DNA of 64,000 nt from Rubripirellula sp. (lineage in GTDB: Bacteria; Planctomycetota; Planctomycetia; Pirellulales; Pirellulaceae): contig JAAXJB010000088.1 in the NCBI GenBank assembly GCA_012270065.1, forward strand, positions 53,964-117,963, in the 5' to 3' direction. The notes below the pieces were generated by a model. It worked only from the letters and a program-made list of their open reading frames with translations, did no database searches and had not been told where the DNA came from. Positions 7,503 to 17,544 of this stretch are shown here, piece after piece. The position numbers were made by a program, and so were the translations under genes. Position 1 is the stretch's first letter. Every line of letters starts with the position of its first letter.

Positions 7503-10244
7503 TCAGTCTGCATTTTTCCAGTTCCATGATTTGAATCGAGCACGGAACACCAGAACGAGAAAGATCGTTTCACAAGCGGTTCCCACGATCAGTGCAATTG
7601 CGGCTCCAAGGATTCCGAATACCCAGATCAGGGGTATTGCACATGTAAGCGTGACCACTGTGCCGACGATGGTTGCATGCAGTGATCCACGTGGGTATTC
7701 CAGAGCTATCAGGCCATGATGTGAGCCTATCGCCGGAATTCCAAATAACATTCGCATCGCCAGAATGACCACAACAAGCGTGTAATTCTGGTAATCCGGA
7801 TTGTTGTAAATGAGTTGAAGCAGTTCCGAAGAGAAGAGCATCGCTCCGAAGGCAAAGGAACCCACAAATATGCTAAGCAGCGTGGTGGTCTTCCAGAACA
7901 GTAACGATGTTTCGCTTCGGTTGCCGGATGAGACAGTTTCAGCAAATTGGGGCGACAGATAGTTCCCAATTCCCGCAAGAAAGGGACCTGCCAGGGCTGC
8001 GATGGAAGCACAAGCGGCGAAGATGCCTGTTGCAGAGGGAGCGATCATCAGCGTCAACAGCCACGGCATGCCATAAAGTTGCACAAAACAGACAAGTTGA
8101 TCGATGAGAAGCCAACGGCCCAACTTCCAGTCGTTCTTGATGGATTCGCGGAGTGTGCCGTATGGGAACTGGAAAGAGTTTCGATGTGTCACCATCCAGC
8201 CGCAGACCATTAGTAACTGTGAAATCCCGATGATGAGAAGTGCAAGCGAGGTAGTCAGTTCACCCATGCTTGCCAACGCGACGAGGGACGCAAGTTGGAT
8301 CAATGAGACGCCACTGTCGAATGTAACAGCGCTGGACATGTTCAATCCCGCCATGTCGAACCGGCGTGAAAATTCACAAAGAATCGCACAGGGCACGGTG
8401 ATGACAAGAACCCAAACGATGGATCGGATTTTTGGATCGAGTTCGGTGCTACTGAATCCAATTGCGATGAATGTCAGAGCAGTCAGAAGTACGCTTGAGT
8501 AAAGAAGAGTGGTGAGCAGTGATGCCCCGGCGTAGGACCTGGGATTCATTCGCTCCGTGACTCGGGAGCGTAATACTGTGTATGGTGTAGATATGAGCGA
8601 CTGCTGTACACCGCGGGAGAAAATGACGACGCTGATTGCAAGTGAAAACAAACCAAGCCCCTCGGACCCACATGCTCGTTCAACGATCACGATGGTCACA
8701 AAACTTGTGCCGCTGACAATCAATTGATCCAGCATAGCCATTGCCGAGCGTAGCTTTTTTTTGTTGACCCAAGAGGGTATTCGCTGTGCTGTGATCCATC
8801 CGCGTGATTTGTTTTCAGGCGATCTTTGATTTCGTGTTGGAACCTGGCTTGACGTTCCTGGGAGTAATGCCCGAGGGCCAAGACGGATTCCCTGTCCGAC
8901 TCCCAATCCAAGCATTGTGTAGAACACAACCGATTCGGATCTTACCGGGCCCATGAAGGAAGCCGAAAACAGGCTCCAACCTGCAAACCATACCATCACC
9001 AGAAACAGTAGCCAAAACAGGTTTTTCGATGTCTGATCAGCATTCTGGAGTTTTGTGAAGCGAAATAGCAGACTCGCGATAGCAATCGAAAAAAGAATCA
9101 ACCCAATGAGCCCCGTGCCACTCAATACCTGAAGGTAAATGTTATGCGCGGTATGGTTGGCAAGCATTTCCCATACTTCCATTTCGCCAGCAGCACTGGT
9201 TAAAAAATAGCCGTGACCAGTGAACGGTGATTTGAGGTATTCATTCCAGACTTTGGTCCACATTTCCTCGCGACCGGACAAGGCCTTCAATTGCATGAGA
9301 GATTGGCCACGCATCATGTAGGACACGCCGATATTGCTATCTTTGGTCAAGGAGTGGAAACCGGGATCTGCGATCAGTTGAAACAGGATTGTTGCCGCAC
9401 CTGCCAATCCAAGCCACGCACGACGAATGTTGTCACCGGTGAGAAACAGGCAAAGAGGGATGGTGACGAGAGTCATGCCCCATGCTGATCGGCTACTGGC
9501 CAGCACCAGGACAGTTCCATGAATACAGACTGATGCCAACAGCATCTGTTTTGACCATTTGTATTTCTGCAGGAATGTGCAAGCGACAGCGATCAGCAGC
9601 CCAAGTGATGCATTGGCAGATGCGGCTGTGGGGTGCACCAATCCGTCCGCGCCGGCAATCAACATGCGTCGGTCGAGTCCGGATAGGCCGGGGAAAACAA
9701 CATGAATGATCAGCAACAGGACGCTGAGGAGCAGGAGTGCGTAGCAAAGGTTCTTCAGTACGATTTCGATACCGCCCTGTCTTGTTGCGATGAGGGCAAC
9801 AAGGCACGAAATGATCAATAGGCTGGTTACACCTCCTGACTGACCAAGGGAGATGGACATGCGAGCGCTCCATGTGACGCTCAGAATTGCCCATCCAAGA
9901 AATAGGAAATAGGGAAAAAACGCTCTCAGGATCGCAAAGAGTGCCGGTTCTTCACGAACCAGACGTTGCGTCGTCAGAGTCTGTGCTTGCAGCCACTGCT
10001 GAATCAGGATCAAACTACCAAAGACAAGAACCGTTAAGAGGGTTCCAAGTTTCATCAACCCGATTGCGTCGATGCTTCCGATGCTGATGGGACTGTCGCG
10101 TTCAGGAAGTGTGATCGCGAGCAGAGGAAAGAAAAACATCCCCACACGTACCACTCTCATCATCAACTGACTATCTGTCGTGGACAGTTGTGAGGTGGCC
10201 CGAGGGGGCATCAGTCTGGTTGGGATGGCCGAATCGATCACCAC
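7503..10244 (-). CDS. fused O-antigen polymerase/ligase-like and Wzx-like flippase membrane protein
   Basis: This is one continuous frame of 913 residues with no internal stop. Residues about 25-455 form a polytopic domain with the long loop of Wzy/WaaL proteins, including SGREEMWTKVWNEYLKSPFTGHGY followed by HTAHNIYLQVLSGTGLIGL, a hallmark of O-antigen ligase/polymerase families. A linker of about 40 polar residues (about 455-490) leads to a second polytopic domain, residues about 495-910, that resembles polysaccharide flippases of the MATE-like superfamily (LDQLIVSGTSFVTIVIVERA; GLGLFSLAISVVIFSRGVQQ). Normally these are two genes. The order suggests one protein coupling export of lipid-linked repeat units with their polymerisation in the inner membrane (inference). 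It lies 17 bp after the Wzz-like gene. Confidence 0.85.
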   Translation of the reverse strand: MVIDSAIPTRLMPPRATSQLSTTDSQLMMRVVRVGMFFFPLLAITLPERDSPISIGSIDAIGLMKLGTLLTVLVFGSLILIQQWLQAQTLTTQRLVREEPALFAILRAFFPYFLFLGWAILSVTWSARMSISLGQSGGVTSLLIISCLVALIATRQGGIEIVLKNLCYALLLLSVLLLIIHVVFPGLSGLDRRMLIAGADGLVHPTAASANASLGLLIAVACTFLQKYKWSKQMLLASVCIHGTVLVLASSRSAWGMTLVTIPLCLFLTGDNIRRAWLGLAGAATILFQLIADPGFHSLTKDSNIGVSYMMRGQSLMQLKALSGREEMWTKVWNEYLKSPFTGHGYFLTSAAGEMEVWEMLANHTAHNIYLQVLSGTGLIGLILFSIAIASLLFRFTKLQNADQTSKNLFWLLFLVMVWFAGWSLFSASFMGPVRSESVVFYTMLGLGVGQGIRLGPRALLPGTSSQVPTRNQRSPENKSRGWITAQRIPSWVNKKKLRSAMAMLDQLIVSGTSFVTIVIVERACGSEGLGLFSLAISVVIFSRGVQQSLISTPYTVLRSRVTERMNPRSYAGASLLTTLLYSSVLLTALTFIAIGFSSTELDPKIRSIVWVLVITVPCAILCEFSRRFDMAGLNMSSAVTFDSGVSLIQLASLVALASMGELTTSLALLIIGISQLLMVCGWMVTHRNSFQFPYGTLRESIKNDWKLGRWLLIDQLVCFVQLYGMPWLLTLMIAPSATGIFAACASIAALAGPFLAGIGNYLSPQFAETVSSGNRSETSLLFWKTTTLLSIFVGSFAFGAMLFSSELLQLIYNNPDYQNYTLVVVILAMRMLFGIPAIGSHHGLIALEYPRGSLHATIVGTVVTLTCAIPLIWVFGILGAAIALIVGTACETIFLVLVFRARFKSWNWKNAD

Positions 10245-10261
10245 TCAGTCCTTTGACACAA

Positions 10262-11950
10262 CTAACGTGGTAAGGTGGGTGGCGAATCAACGGAGGATGT
10301 CTCGACCTCGGTGTGGTTTGCCCCGGATGATGCCGCCTGGTTTTTTTTGACATCTTCGCTGGGCTGGTTTTGTAGAGAATCCGTTTCACCGTTTGTGGGG
10401 TTGGACAAGGCGTTACCCTGATCCGAATGTTCATGCTGCAATTCAGATTGGTCGTCCACGAGATCGTTCGGATTCACCGTCGCCGCGGCAGCCAGAATCT
10501 GTTTTCCATCCAGAAGAACCGGTAGGGTGAGTGCTAACATGACTCCCGCCACAAATCCCAACATCGCACACAGACGCTTATTAGGCGTTATCGGTCTCTT
10601 TTCGTAACTTGCCGGTTGTACAACGTTGATGCTGGTGATCTGATTTTCGTCCAGCACCTCATTCAGGCGTGCACGTTCAAGCAGGACAGCATTTGTTCGA
10701 TTCCGTTCTTCCAGTACTGCAGCATCGCGAAGGAGAGTTACGAGCGTTTCCTCTTCTGAATTGAGTTGTTTGATGTCGTGGAGTAGTTGTTGCTGTTGCT
10801 GTTCGAGATTCAACAGCTTGTCTTTCAATGCGTCTGTCAACGCGATATCGAGCACCTGGTTTTCCCGTATCCGTTGGTGGATCGGATTAGCGCTCTGTTT
10901 GTACTGTTTGCGTTCTGCTTCCTGCGCGTTGACGATTTTCGACGCGTTCGCTACCTGTTCGCGAATCGTTTTGAGTTTAGGGTGATCTTCTTTGTATTTC
11001 GATTCGTACTCTTTTTCGAGTATTTCAAGTTGGTAGAGCACGCCTCGCATCTGATTTCGAGCATCACTTGCAATACCGCTCACTTCCTCAGTGGTGAGTT
11101 CTTCGACCGAGTTTTGTAGAAGTGTTTTGTAGCTTTCGGCCCTTGTTTTCGCTTCAACGAGACCCGCGGCTACATTCTGCATCTCCAGTTTTACGTTTTG
11201 CAGTTGGCTTTCGAGGATTTTTTGCTGGCCTTCCAGAGTAACGAAACCTCCGGTGTTCTTTGCCTTGCGTATTTCCGAGTGGATTTCGGTCAGTTTCTTC
11301 TGCAACTCCTCATCTTGGGAAAGCAGGAAGTCGTAGGTTCCTGCCGTGCGATGCACCTTTGCATGATGCTGAAGATAAGTGGATACCCAGGTGCGAACGA
11401 CTTCCTGGGCCAATTCGGGAGTCTTCGCTTTGTAGTCAATGCTGATCAAGCTCGATTTGCTTGGTGCGGAAATGTTCAATCCCTTTTCGAGTGCTCTCAC
11501 AGCTGTTTCGTTTTCGGGGATTGGGTCGATGGAGCCTAGCTTTGATTTGATGTCAGAGAGAAAACTTGAGGTGTCTTCCTCGGCAACATCCTCTGCTTTC
11601 GATACTGCGGAGGGTTGGTCTGGTACTCCCCCACTCAGGATTTTCGAAGCGCCAATCTGTTGCACGACCTCCTCAAGGATTGTTCGGCTCTGCATGACAC
11701 CAATGGCGGTTTCTACCTCATCCTCCCGAGTATGGATTGGTGCAATGCGTTCTCCCGTGGCGGTCGTGACTGGGTCCAACGTTCCGTTTTCATGGCCGAT
11801 GCGGAGCAGTAGACGGGATATCGAACGGTATTCACGTGTCCCAAAAAGAATGATGTAAACCGTGAGCAAACCAACCGCACCAAACGCGATTCCTGACAGG
11901 AGCCAGTGGCGTTTCAGGGATGTTAACCATTGAGAGAGGGAAATTACCAT
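10262..11950 (-). CDS. Wzz/GNVR-type polysaccharide chain-length determinant
   Basis: The protein has 562 residues. A membrane segment lies near residues 17-37 and a second near residues 470-495 (FVAGVMLALTLPVLLDG), preceded by the Pro-rich RPITPNKRL typical of Wzz. Between them is a periplasmic domain with long coiled coils (about 215-440, rich in Glu/Gln/Lys and ending at a QQQQQ run). The last 60 residues are polar and low in complexity. No Walker motif or Tyr-rich tail is present, so this is a co-polymerase without the fused tyrosine kinase found in many exopolysaccharide systems. It is the first gene of the minus-strand cluster and would set glycan chain length together with the polymerase half of the next gene. 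Confidence 0.9.
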   Translation of the reverse strand: MVISLSQWLTSLKRHWLLSGIAFGAVGLLTVYIILFGTREYRSISRLLLRIGHENGTLDPVTTATGERIAPIHTREDEVETAIGVMQSRTILEEVVQQIGASKILSGGVPDQPSAVSKAEDVAEEDTSSFLSDIKSKLGSIDPIPENETAVRALEKGLNISAPSKSSLISIDYKAKTPELAQEVVRTWVSTYLQHHAKVHRTAGTYDFLLSQDEELQKKLTEIHSEIRKAKNTGGFVTLEGQQKILESQLQNVKLEMQNVAAGLVEAKTRAESYKTLLQNSVEELTTEEVSGIASDARNQMRGVLYQLEILEKEYESKYKEDHPKLKTIREQVANASKIVNAQEAERKQYKQSANPIHQRIRENQVLDIALTDALKDKLLNLEQQQQQLLHDIKQLNSEEETLVTLLRDAAVLEERNRTNAVLLERARLNEVLDENQITSINVVQPASYEKRPITPNKRLCAMLGFVAGVMLALTLPVLLDGKQILAAAATVNPNDLVDDQSELQHEHSDQGNALSNPTNGETDSLQNQPSEDVKKNQAASSGANHTEVETSSVDSPPTLPR

Positions 11951-12713
11951 CGTTTCGCTTCATTGCTGAGATTGGTTGGTCCTCAAATCCGGTAGATGCC
12001 GGTGCTGAGTCTTCGAGGCATATCTACTTTCCAATCTTAATTTCAGATTCTGTTTTTCCTTGATGCCGTTGGGAAAAATATGGGCGATTCAGGTACTCTT
12101 TTCCGGAGACATGCTCTGCCCGAACTATTCCTCAAAAACATCACGTCCAAAGTGGGATTCAACACGGGTGGAAGAGGTTTTATCGTATGCGCGGTGCAAA
12201 TGCCGGGATTGACCGCTTTCCGTTTGAACCGTTTGAGACTAGGTGGCTGCATTACGGTGACCTGGTGCAATCGCTTTTATTGGTACAATCGTTACTCTGT
12301 CTGGGACGGTGTAACGTGAACTGTCGCTTGCAGATCCGGTGCGATGAAGTGGGCGTAGAAGTGAGTGCTTCAGGCAATTGGGGTGGAACCGGTTGCGGTC
12401 CTTGCGATGGTGAGCGCCGAGCTAACGCGGCACTTCACAAAAGGTGGGCGGCATTCATGCGGAGAGAGGTTAGCGTGGTTTCCGACCGTTTGTGTGCGAC
12501 GCAAGCGAATGCTTCATTCGTGATCCGTTTGAGTGGCAATTGCTTTCAAGGTTCATTTGAAAGTGTTTTTGTGCTGCTGAACCTGGTTGTGGTGTGGCAA
12601 GATGGCTACGGCATGATCGCAGGGTGAGAGTGTAGACTAGGCGCCCGCGCTCAATGTGGATTGATCCGCGGTATTTGGATTTTGGGTGTTTGACAGTTAG
12701 AAAGTTGATTGAC
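11951..12713. other. divergent intergenic region between glycan cluster and sulfatase
   Basis: These 763 bp carry the upstream regions of both the minus-strand glycan operon and the plus-strand sulfatase. Frames of up to about 160 codons occur on both strands (12187-12627 plus; 12470-12961 minus), but their composition is poor in hydrophobic order and no domain is visible. Two direct copies of GGTRCAATCG lie at 12263-12272 and 12282-12291. No confident promoter was identified. Confidence 0.5.
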
Positions 12714-14867
12714 ATGCGTTTTCGAGTTCTTGCGTTGGCACTTGTTACTTTTTGGCCGGTGACTGCATCAGCGGCAGAAATCGTAATTGTGGATTCAGGG
12801 GAATTGCCGAATGTTCCGCGCAACTCTGGTGGATGGACTCTACTTGAATCTGGGAATTCGAAGGGACAGATATTTACGGCAAAAGAGGCCGTGGCTTTGA
12901 AGTCGCTTACGTTAAAAGTAAAGGACGTTGCCGCTGCAGGTGATATCCGCGTGCAATTCATGCCGGTGCAGGAGGGAGTCCCCGGGGTGCGCCTGCTGCG
13001 GGAGCAGAATGGAAAACTTCCGGTGTCAATGGAAGATAATCAGTCGATCAGAATCACGTTCGATATGCCACTGGATTTGGAAATGGGCGAATACGCTTTC
13101 ATCTTGTCAACGGAAAGTGCAAAACTGAGATTCGCGTTGGGTGAGGTCCATCGTGGCGGAAGGTTGATTCGAAAGAACAAAGCGACGAAAGGAAAATGGC
13201 TTGTTGGAGCGAGTCGTACGGGCGGTGACTTCGTGTTTGCCTTGGCGGGACTCCCTTTGGACGAGTTCCCGTCGGTGGAGGGAGCTAAATCACATGCAGG
13301 CAATGGAACTCAAGAGAGAAGAGAAGCGAGGGTTTTGACGCGTGATAAGAATCCAGGCTACTCTCCCATCAAGCTCAGCGAGAATCGCGAACAGCCCAAT
13401 ATCATTACTGTGATGGTGGATGATCTTGGTTGGAACCAGATCGGCGTTCCGCGCGCAACAATGGGCAGTAACGGACCAGAGTTCCTCACTCCTCATTTGA
13501 AGCGTCTTGCAGAAGAAGGCTTGTGTTTTACAAACGCCTATGCACAGCCCAATTGTGCACCGACTCGGGCCGCCATGCTATCGGGACAATATCCTGGACG
13601 TGCGAATAATGGAGTTTACGTTGTTGGAAACTTGAATCGTTTTGGCAAAGGTGGCGTTTCTCGCGAGGAGGCGAAATTTAAAGGGCCGCCTCAGTCCGAG
13701 GATGTTGCTGCTGAAGCGATCACCGTTGCAGAAGCGCTGAAAGCGAATGGTTATCGAACTGCGCACATTGGGAAATATCACGTGGGTGGACATCGCGGCA
13801 GCGATACACTTCCCGAAAATGTTGGGTTTGATATCAACATTGGTGGTTATACGCAGGGGCATCAGCCTGTCTGCTTTGCCAGTGAAAACAAAGAAGGAAA
13901 GTGGCTTTTTCGGGGACTGGGTCGAGGCAATTTCGACAGGTTTGCCCAACCGTATGACATGAAGTATCTGAAACGGTATCAGCTTCCACCGTCGCTTTCG
14001 GGTAGCCCCAAACACATCAGTGATGCGGTAGCGGATGCGATGGATGAAACGGTGGCCGCGTTGGCGAGTGAGGGAAAACCGTTTTACTTGCAGGTTCATC
14101 CTTATGCGGTACACGGACCAGTTCGTTCACGGCCTGATCTGAAGGCCAACGCACAAAACGATGAATTCTATGGGTTTGTTCAAAGCGTGGATTCCATCAT
14201 TGGTCGATTGATGACGGTGATGGAGGATCCAAATGGAGACGGAGTAAGGGACGACAGTATCTCACGAAAAACCGTGGTGTTCTTCACTTCGGACAATGGT
14301 GGGACCCACAAAACAAATGTTCCATTGAGTGGCACCAAGGGAATGTTTACCGAAGGTGGGATTCGCGTTCCGTTGATCGCTTGGTGGCCAGGTAAAATAC
14401 CGGCAAAAACTGTAACAGGCCGGATGGTGCACTCTGTGGATTATTATCCCACGTACCTCGAACTCGCAGGGTCCCGATGGATACCAGCGGAAGATGTTCA
14501 TCCATTGGATGGAATCTCATTCTTGAATTCCCTGCTTGATCCTGAAATTGCAGACCGCGGAAAACCGGTTTTCTATCAGTTCCCAGGTTACCTCGATCAG
14601 CGTGCCGAGCCCTGTGTGGTAGTGATGGAACAAATCAACGGGGCCCAGTACAAATTGATCTATCAATACGAAGCAGATCAGTGGTCGCTTTACAACATCA
14701 CGCAAGACGTATCGGAATCGAAGAATTGTCTTGCTGATGAACCGGAGACAGCTTCCCGTTTGGCAAACTCTGTGCGTCTGTGGCTGCAGCAGAAGCACCC
14801 AACCTGGAAACCAAAATTCCCGATTGTGAAAGACACGGGCGCTCCTGCTGAAATTCCGAGTTTGTAG
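12714..14867 (+). CDS. exported type I sulfatase with extra N-terminal module
   Basis: The protein has 717 residues from the ATG at 12714; a longer frame from 12654 lacks a signal peptide at its start. Residues 1-20 are a signal peptide ending TASA. Residues about 21-185 form an all-beta-looking module ending in GGDFVFALAG. The sulfatase domain begins at NIITVMVDDLGWNQIG. The CAPTR motif has Cys281, the expected formylglycine, and further on come GKYHVGGH and FTSDNGGTHK for metal and sulfate binding. It would hydrolyse sulfate esters of a carbohydrate outside the cytoplasm, after maturation by a formylglycine-generating enzyme encoded elsewhere. Substrate is unknown. It is transcribed alone, away from the glycan cluster. 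Confidence 0.92.
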   Translation: MRFRVLALALVTFWPVTASAAEIVIVDSGELPNVPRNSGGWTLLESGNSKGQIFTAKEAVALKSLTLKVKDVAAAGDIRVQFMPVQEGVPGVRLLREQNGKLPVSMEDNQSIRITFDMPLDLEMGEYAFILSTESAKLRFALGEVHRGGRLIRKNKATKGKWLVGASRTGGDFVFALAGLPLDEFPSVEGAKSHAGNGTQERREARVLTRDKNPGYSPIKLSENREQPNIITVMVDDLGWNQIGVPRATMGSNGPEFLTPHLKRLAEEGLCFTNAYAQPNCAPTRAAMLSGQYPGRANNGVYVVGNLNRFGKGGVSREEAKFKGPPQSEDVAAEAITVAEALKANGYRTAHIGKYHVGGHRGSDTLPENVGFDINIGGYTQGHQPVCFASENKEGKWLFRGLGRGNFDRFAQPYDMKYLKRYQLPPSLSGSPKHISDAVADAMDETVAALASEGKPFYLQVHPYAVHGPVRSRPDLKANAQNDEFYGFVQSVDSIIGRLMTVMEDPNGDGVRDDSISRKTVVFFTSDNGGTHKTNVPLSGTKGMFTEGGIRVPLIAWWPGKIPAKTVTGRMVHSVDYYPTYLELAGSRWIPAEDVHPLDGISFLNSLLDPEIADRGKPVFYQFPGYLDQRAEPCVVVMEQINGAQYKLIYQYEADQWSLYNITQDVSESKNCLADEPETASRLANSVRLWLQQKHPTWKPKFPIVKDTGAPAEIPSL

Positions 14868-14978
14868 ATTCGAGGTGATCCATTTCAGGCGTGTCTGCAA
14901 CTTTGGAAGTTGAGCTCCATCGGGAAACAGATCTGGGGATACTTTTCGACTGCAAGGATCAGGGAGGGTTCGCGATTG

Positions 14979-15686
14979 CTAGCGTCGCCCACGATCATGT
15001 TTTAAGGTCATCATGGCATGCTCCCAGTGGTCAGGCATGTCGATCGATGATGCACGTTCACTTATTTTTCCATGCTTGCCAGATATTTTCATGGCGAGTT
15101 TTGTGTCGCGGTCGTAGGCGATCATGTAGTAAGTGAAGTCTACACCCCGGAAGGTCTCTTTTTCAAAGAACTTGAATAAGACGCCGGGCATTCCGTCCAC
15201 TGAAAAAGAGTTTGGCTGTATATCGCCTTCCACAGTGTGCTTCAGTTCCGGAATCCGCTCGATGACGGCTTCCTGATAAGTCTTCGGTAGCTTTGGTAGA
15301 TAGAGTGAGCCTTTGTTTTCATCCTTGATGATCACGAAAGTCAATTTGCAGGCATCTGGACCAATGAAGTTGTAAATGACCTCATCTTCGTCTGCGACGC
15401 GCCGGGTCTTTTGTCCGAAGCCATCAGGTAGGACCATCGAGTAACCCTCGTCAAATGACGTCTGGACCGGTTCCGCGAGATCCTGAATTTTGTCCTGTCC
15501 GTCTGATAACTCCGGGTTCGAAGGGTCAGAGAAGTATCTGCTGAAAATGAGTGTTACTGTGATCAGGATGAGCAGGAATCCAAAGCACAGGATCGCGGCG
15601 ATGGCGATCGCGTTATTGGTAATCTCGTCCTTTTTAGGCTCCAAAGAGTGGTGTCTGTAGGGCTGCACATCTGGTCTGTTTTGCAT
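14979..15686 (-). CDS. single-pass membrane protein of unknown function
   Basis: The protein has 235 residues from the ATG at 15686. An upstream extension to 15905 is possible, but its Arg/Pro/Ser-rich sequence does not look coding. A short polar N-terminus is followed by one strongly hydrophobic segment (about residues 25-48) and an acidic linker. The C-terminal domain of about 150 residues has alternating strands (YSMVLPDGFG; VIYNFIGPDACKLTFVII; GVLFKFFEKETFRGVDFTYYMIAY), which suggests a lipoprotein-like or PsbP-like beta fold facing the periplasm. It is convergent with the upstream sulfatase. I do not recognise the family. Confidence 0.7.
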   Translation of the reverse strand: MQNRPDVQPYRHHSLEPKKDEITNNAIAIAAILCFGFLLILITVTLIFSRYFSDPSNPELSDGQDKIQDLAEPVQTSFDEGYSMVLPDGFGQKTRRVADEDEVIYNFIGPDACKLTFVIIKDENKGSLYLPKLPKTYQEAVIERIPELKHTVEGDIQPNSFSVDGMPGVLFKFFEKETFRGVDFTYYMIAYDRDTKLAMKISGKHGKISERASSIDMPDHWEHAMMTLKHDRGRR

Positions 15687-16316
15687 GGCTCGGCGCAAGT
15701 GGCGGGATTTATAAATGAATGCGAAATAGCCTTCCGACCGTAAATTCTCGTATTGGAAAATCGTACCTGATCTGCACGGTTGCGCACGAGGCGATTGTGC
15801 AAAGTGGATGAAAGGATGTTCCGGACTTCTCCATGAAGGATGGGATACACCAGTTTTGCGTTTAAGAGGGGGGGCTGAGACCGTTCCCTTTTCGCCGGTG
15901 TTCATTGCGTTTGGAGACGTTCATGTGCTGTCTAGCTAGCCATCGGAATATATTTGGGTGAGTGGCGAGATCAGTTTGAGGTTCCAGATGATTCATCAAG
16001 GATCGGTATCAGCATCGGATTGATTCATCCCATGGTTGGACATAGCGGTGGATCCGAATTTCGGTTCATGCTTGTATTTCTTGGGACCTGCCATATCGAG
16101 TTTGGCATGCGAAGGTGCCACACTCAGGTTCAGTTTTACCGGGCGATCGTGGTGGAACCGTATGCGCAAAAAGCGTTCGGTGGTTGAAACGGTTTTTTCA
16201 CATGCAAAACGTGGTAGCGTCCAACAGGTTTTGGTAACTTGTTTGAGCTGCGGTTTCGGAACAGCATTACAAACTCGGAATTCCTCCACTCGAAAGCTTG
16301 TGTCCCCGGAGAAGCT
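15687..16316. other. divergent intergenic region, no gene supported
   Basis: These 630 bp lie between two divergent genes. Short overlapping frames exist on both strands, including upstream in-frame extensions of both neighbours, but none shows a domain or a start with a ribosome binding site. Nothing else was recognised. Confidence 0.45.
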
Positions 16317-17372
16317 ATGACCTCTTATGTTCCTTCATTGCCAAGAACGCTCTGCTTTGGCGGGAGTGTGTTTTCCTCTTTTGCTGTCGCAGCTTTGCTG
16401 TGCTTTTCTATCACCAACGCGGGCTTTGCAAACGCCAAGGATCCCGAATCCGGGGACTTGCCAGTCAAATTGACGAACACGGGTGAAGAGGTGAAGGTCA
16501 AAATCGGTGGAGAGCGGTTCACGGATTTTGATTATCGCGGTTATGGAAAGCCGATCCTGTATCCGATTTATGGGCCTGGTCAGGTTGGCATGACCAGAAA
16601 CTGGCCGATGAAGGAAGGTGTGAAAGGTGAAGCACATGATCATCCGCACCACAAGTCCATGTGGATTTCGCATGAAATCAGCGGCGTTGACTTTTGGGGT
16701 GAAAGTGCAGGGAAAGTGATCACAGAGAATGTCGAAACAGACTTCGTTGGGCAAAAGAATGTGCTGCGTTCAACATCGGTATGGCGGAAGAAGTCCGATG
16801 ATACGCCGATGCTCACCGATCAGACAACTTTCTGGTTCGGGGGTGATGAAGAAAGCCGATGGATCGACTGTCTCATTGTGTTTCAGGCGAATTACGGCGA
16901 CATACAGTTTGACGATACCAAGGAAGGTCTGTTCGCGATTCGTACTCATCCCGATCTTCGGTTAACGGCCGCGCCGAACCGTGGCGTTGACGAGGTTTTT
17001 GGGACAGCGGTTAACAGCGAGGGGATCACCGGTAAAGCCATCTGGGGGAAGAAGGCCAGGTGGCTGCTGTACAAGGGAGAGATTGACGGTCAACCGATGA
17101 GCATCGCGATGTATGACCATCCTGATAATCTGAGACATCCCACGACGTGGCATGCGAGGGATTACGGCCTGGTCACGGCCAATCCGTTTGGGATGCACCA
17201 CTTTCTTAAGAAAGAGAAAGGTGCAGGCGCGTTCAAAATTGCAAAAGACGACAGTTTGAAATTGAAGTATCGTGTCGAATTCTTTCGCGGTGCTGTGTCG
17301 ACTGAGGATGTTGAAGCCAGGTACCAGCAGTTTGCCAAAAAGAAACTTGCTGAGCCAGTTGCGAAGAAATAG
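16317..17372 (+). CDS. exported DUF6807 / PmoA-like family protein
   Basis: The protein has 351 residues from the ATG at 16317, with GGAG 7 nt upstream. It has a signal peptide (hydrophobic residues about 18-36). The mature part contains YGPGQVGMTRNWP, then HDHPHHKSMWISHEISGVDFW and, near the end, TTWHARDYGLVTANPFGMHHF. This His-rich pattern is characteristic of the family annotated as PmoA or DUF6807, which is abundant in planctomycetes and often found beside Gfo/Idh oxidoreductases and sugar enzymes. The conserved His residues suggest a metal or sugar binding site. The methane-oxygenase name comes from automated annotation and should not be read as function. Confidence 0.85.
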   Translation: MTSYVPSLPRTLCFGGSVFSSFAVAALLCFSITNAGFANAKDPESGDLPVKLTNTGEEVKVKIGGERFTDFDYRGYGKPILYPIYGPGQVGMTRNWPMKEGVKGEAHDHPHHKSMWISHEISGVDFWGESAGKVITENVETDFVGQKNVLRSTSVWRKKSDDTPMLTDQTTFWFGGDEESRWIDCLIVFQANYGDIQFDDTKEGLFAIRTHPDLRLTAAPNRGVDEVFGTAVNSEGITGKAIWGKKARWLLYKGEIDGQPMSIAMYDHPDNLRHPTTWHARDYGLVTANPFGMHHFLKKEKGAGAFKIAKDDSLKLKYRVEFFRGAVSTEDVEARYQQFAKKKLAEPVAKK

Positions 17373-17544
17373 TAGCCATCAGGCACGGTGGTTAGACCGG
17401 TTGAGTGGGCGCCGCGTGATTAAGGTGTTGATGCAAAATTTCTGACAGCAGCCGTGCGTTACGTTTAATAACGTCTCCGCCGTTGTCTGAACGGCAGCAA
17501 TACCTGTGGATCAATGCTGTAGCTATCTTTGGGCGGACTCGCTG

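Noticed and set aside
1..12000. Naming the first cluster an exosortase/PEP-CTERM system
   Set aside because: The ligase and ACP pair fits, but no exosortase or PEP-CTERM protein is visible in the window.
12187..12961. Overlapping frames of 146 (plus) and 163 (minus) codons upstream of and into the sulfatase
   Set aside because: They overlap one another or the real gene, lack start signals and show no domain.
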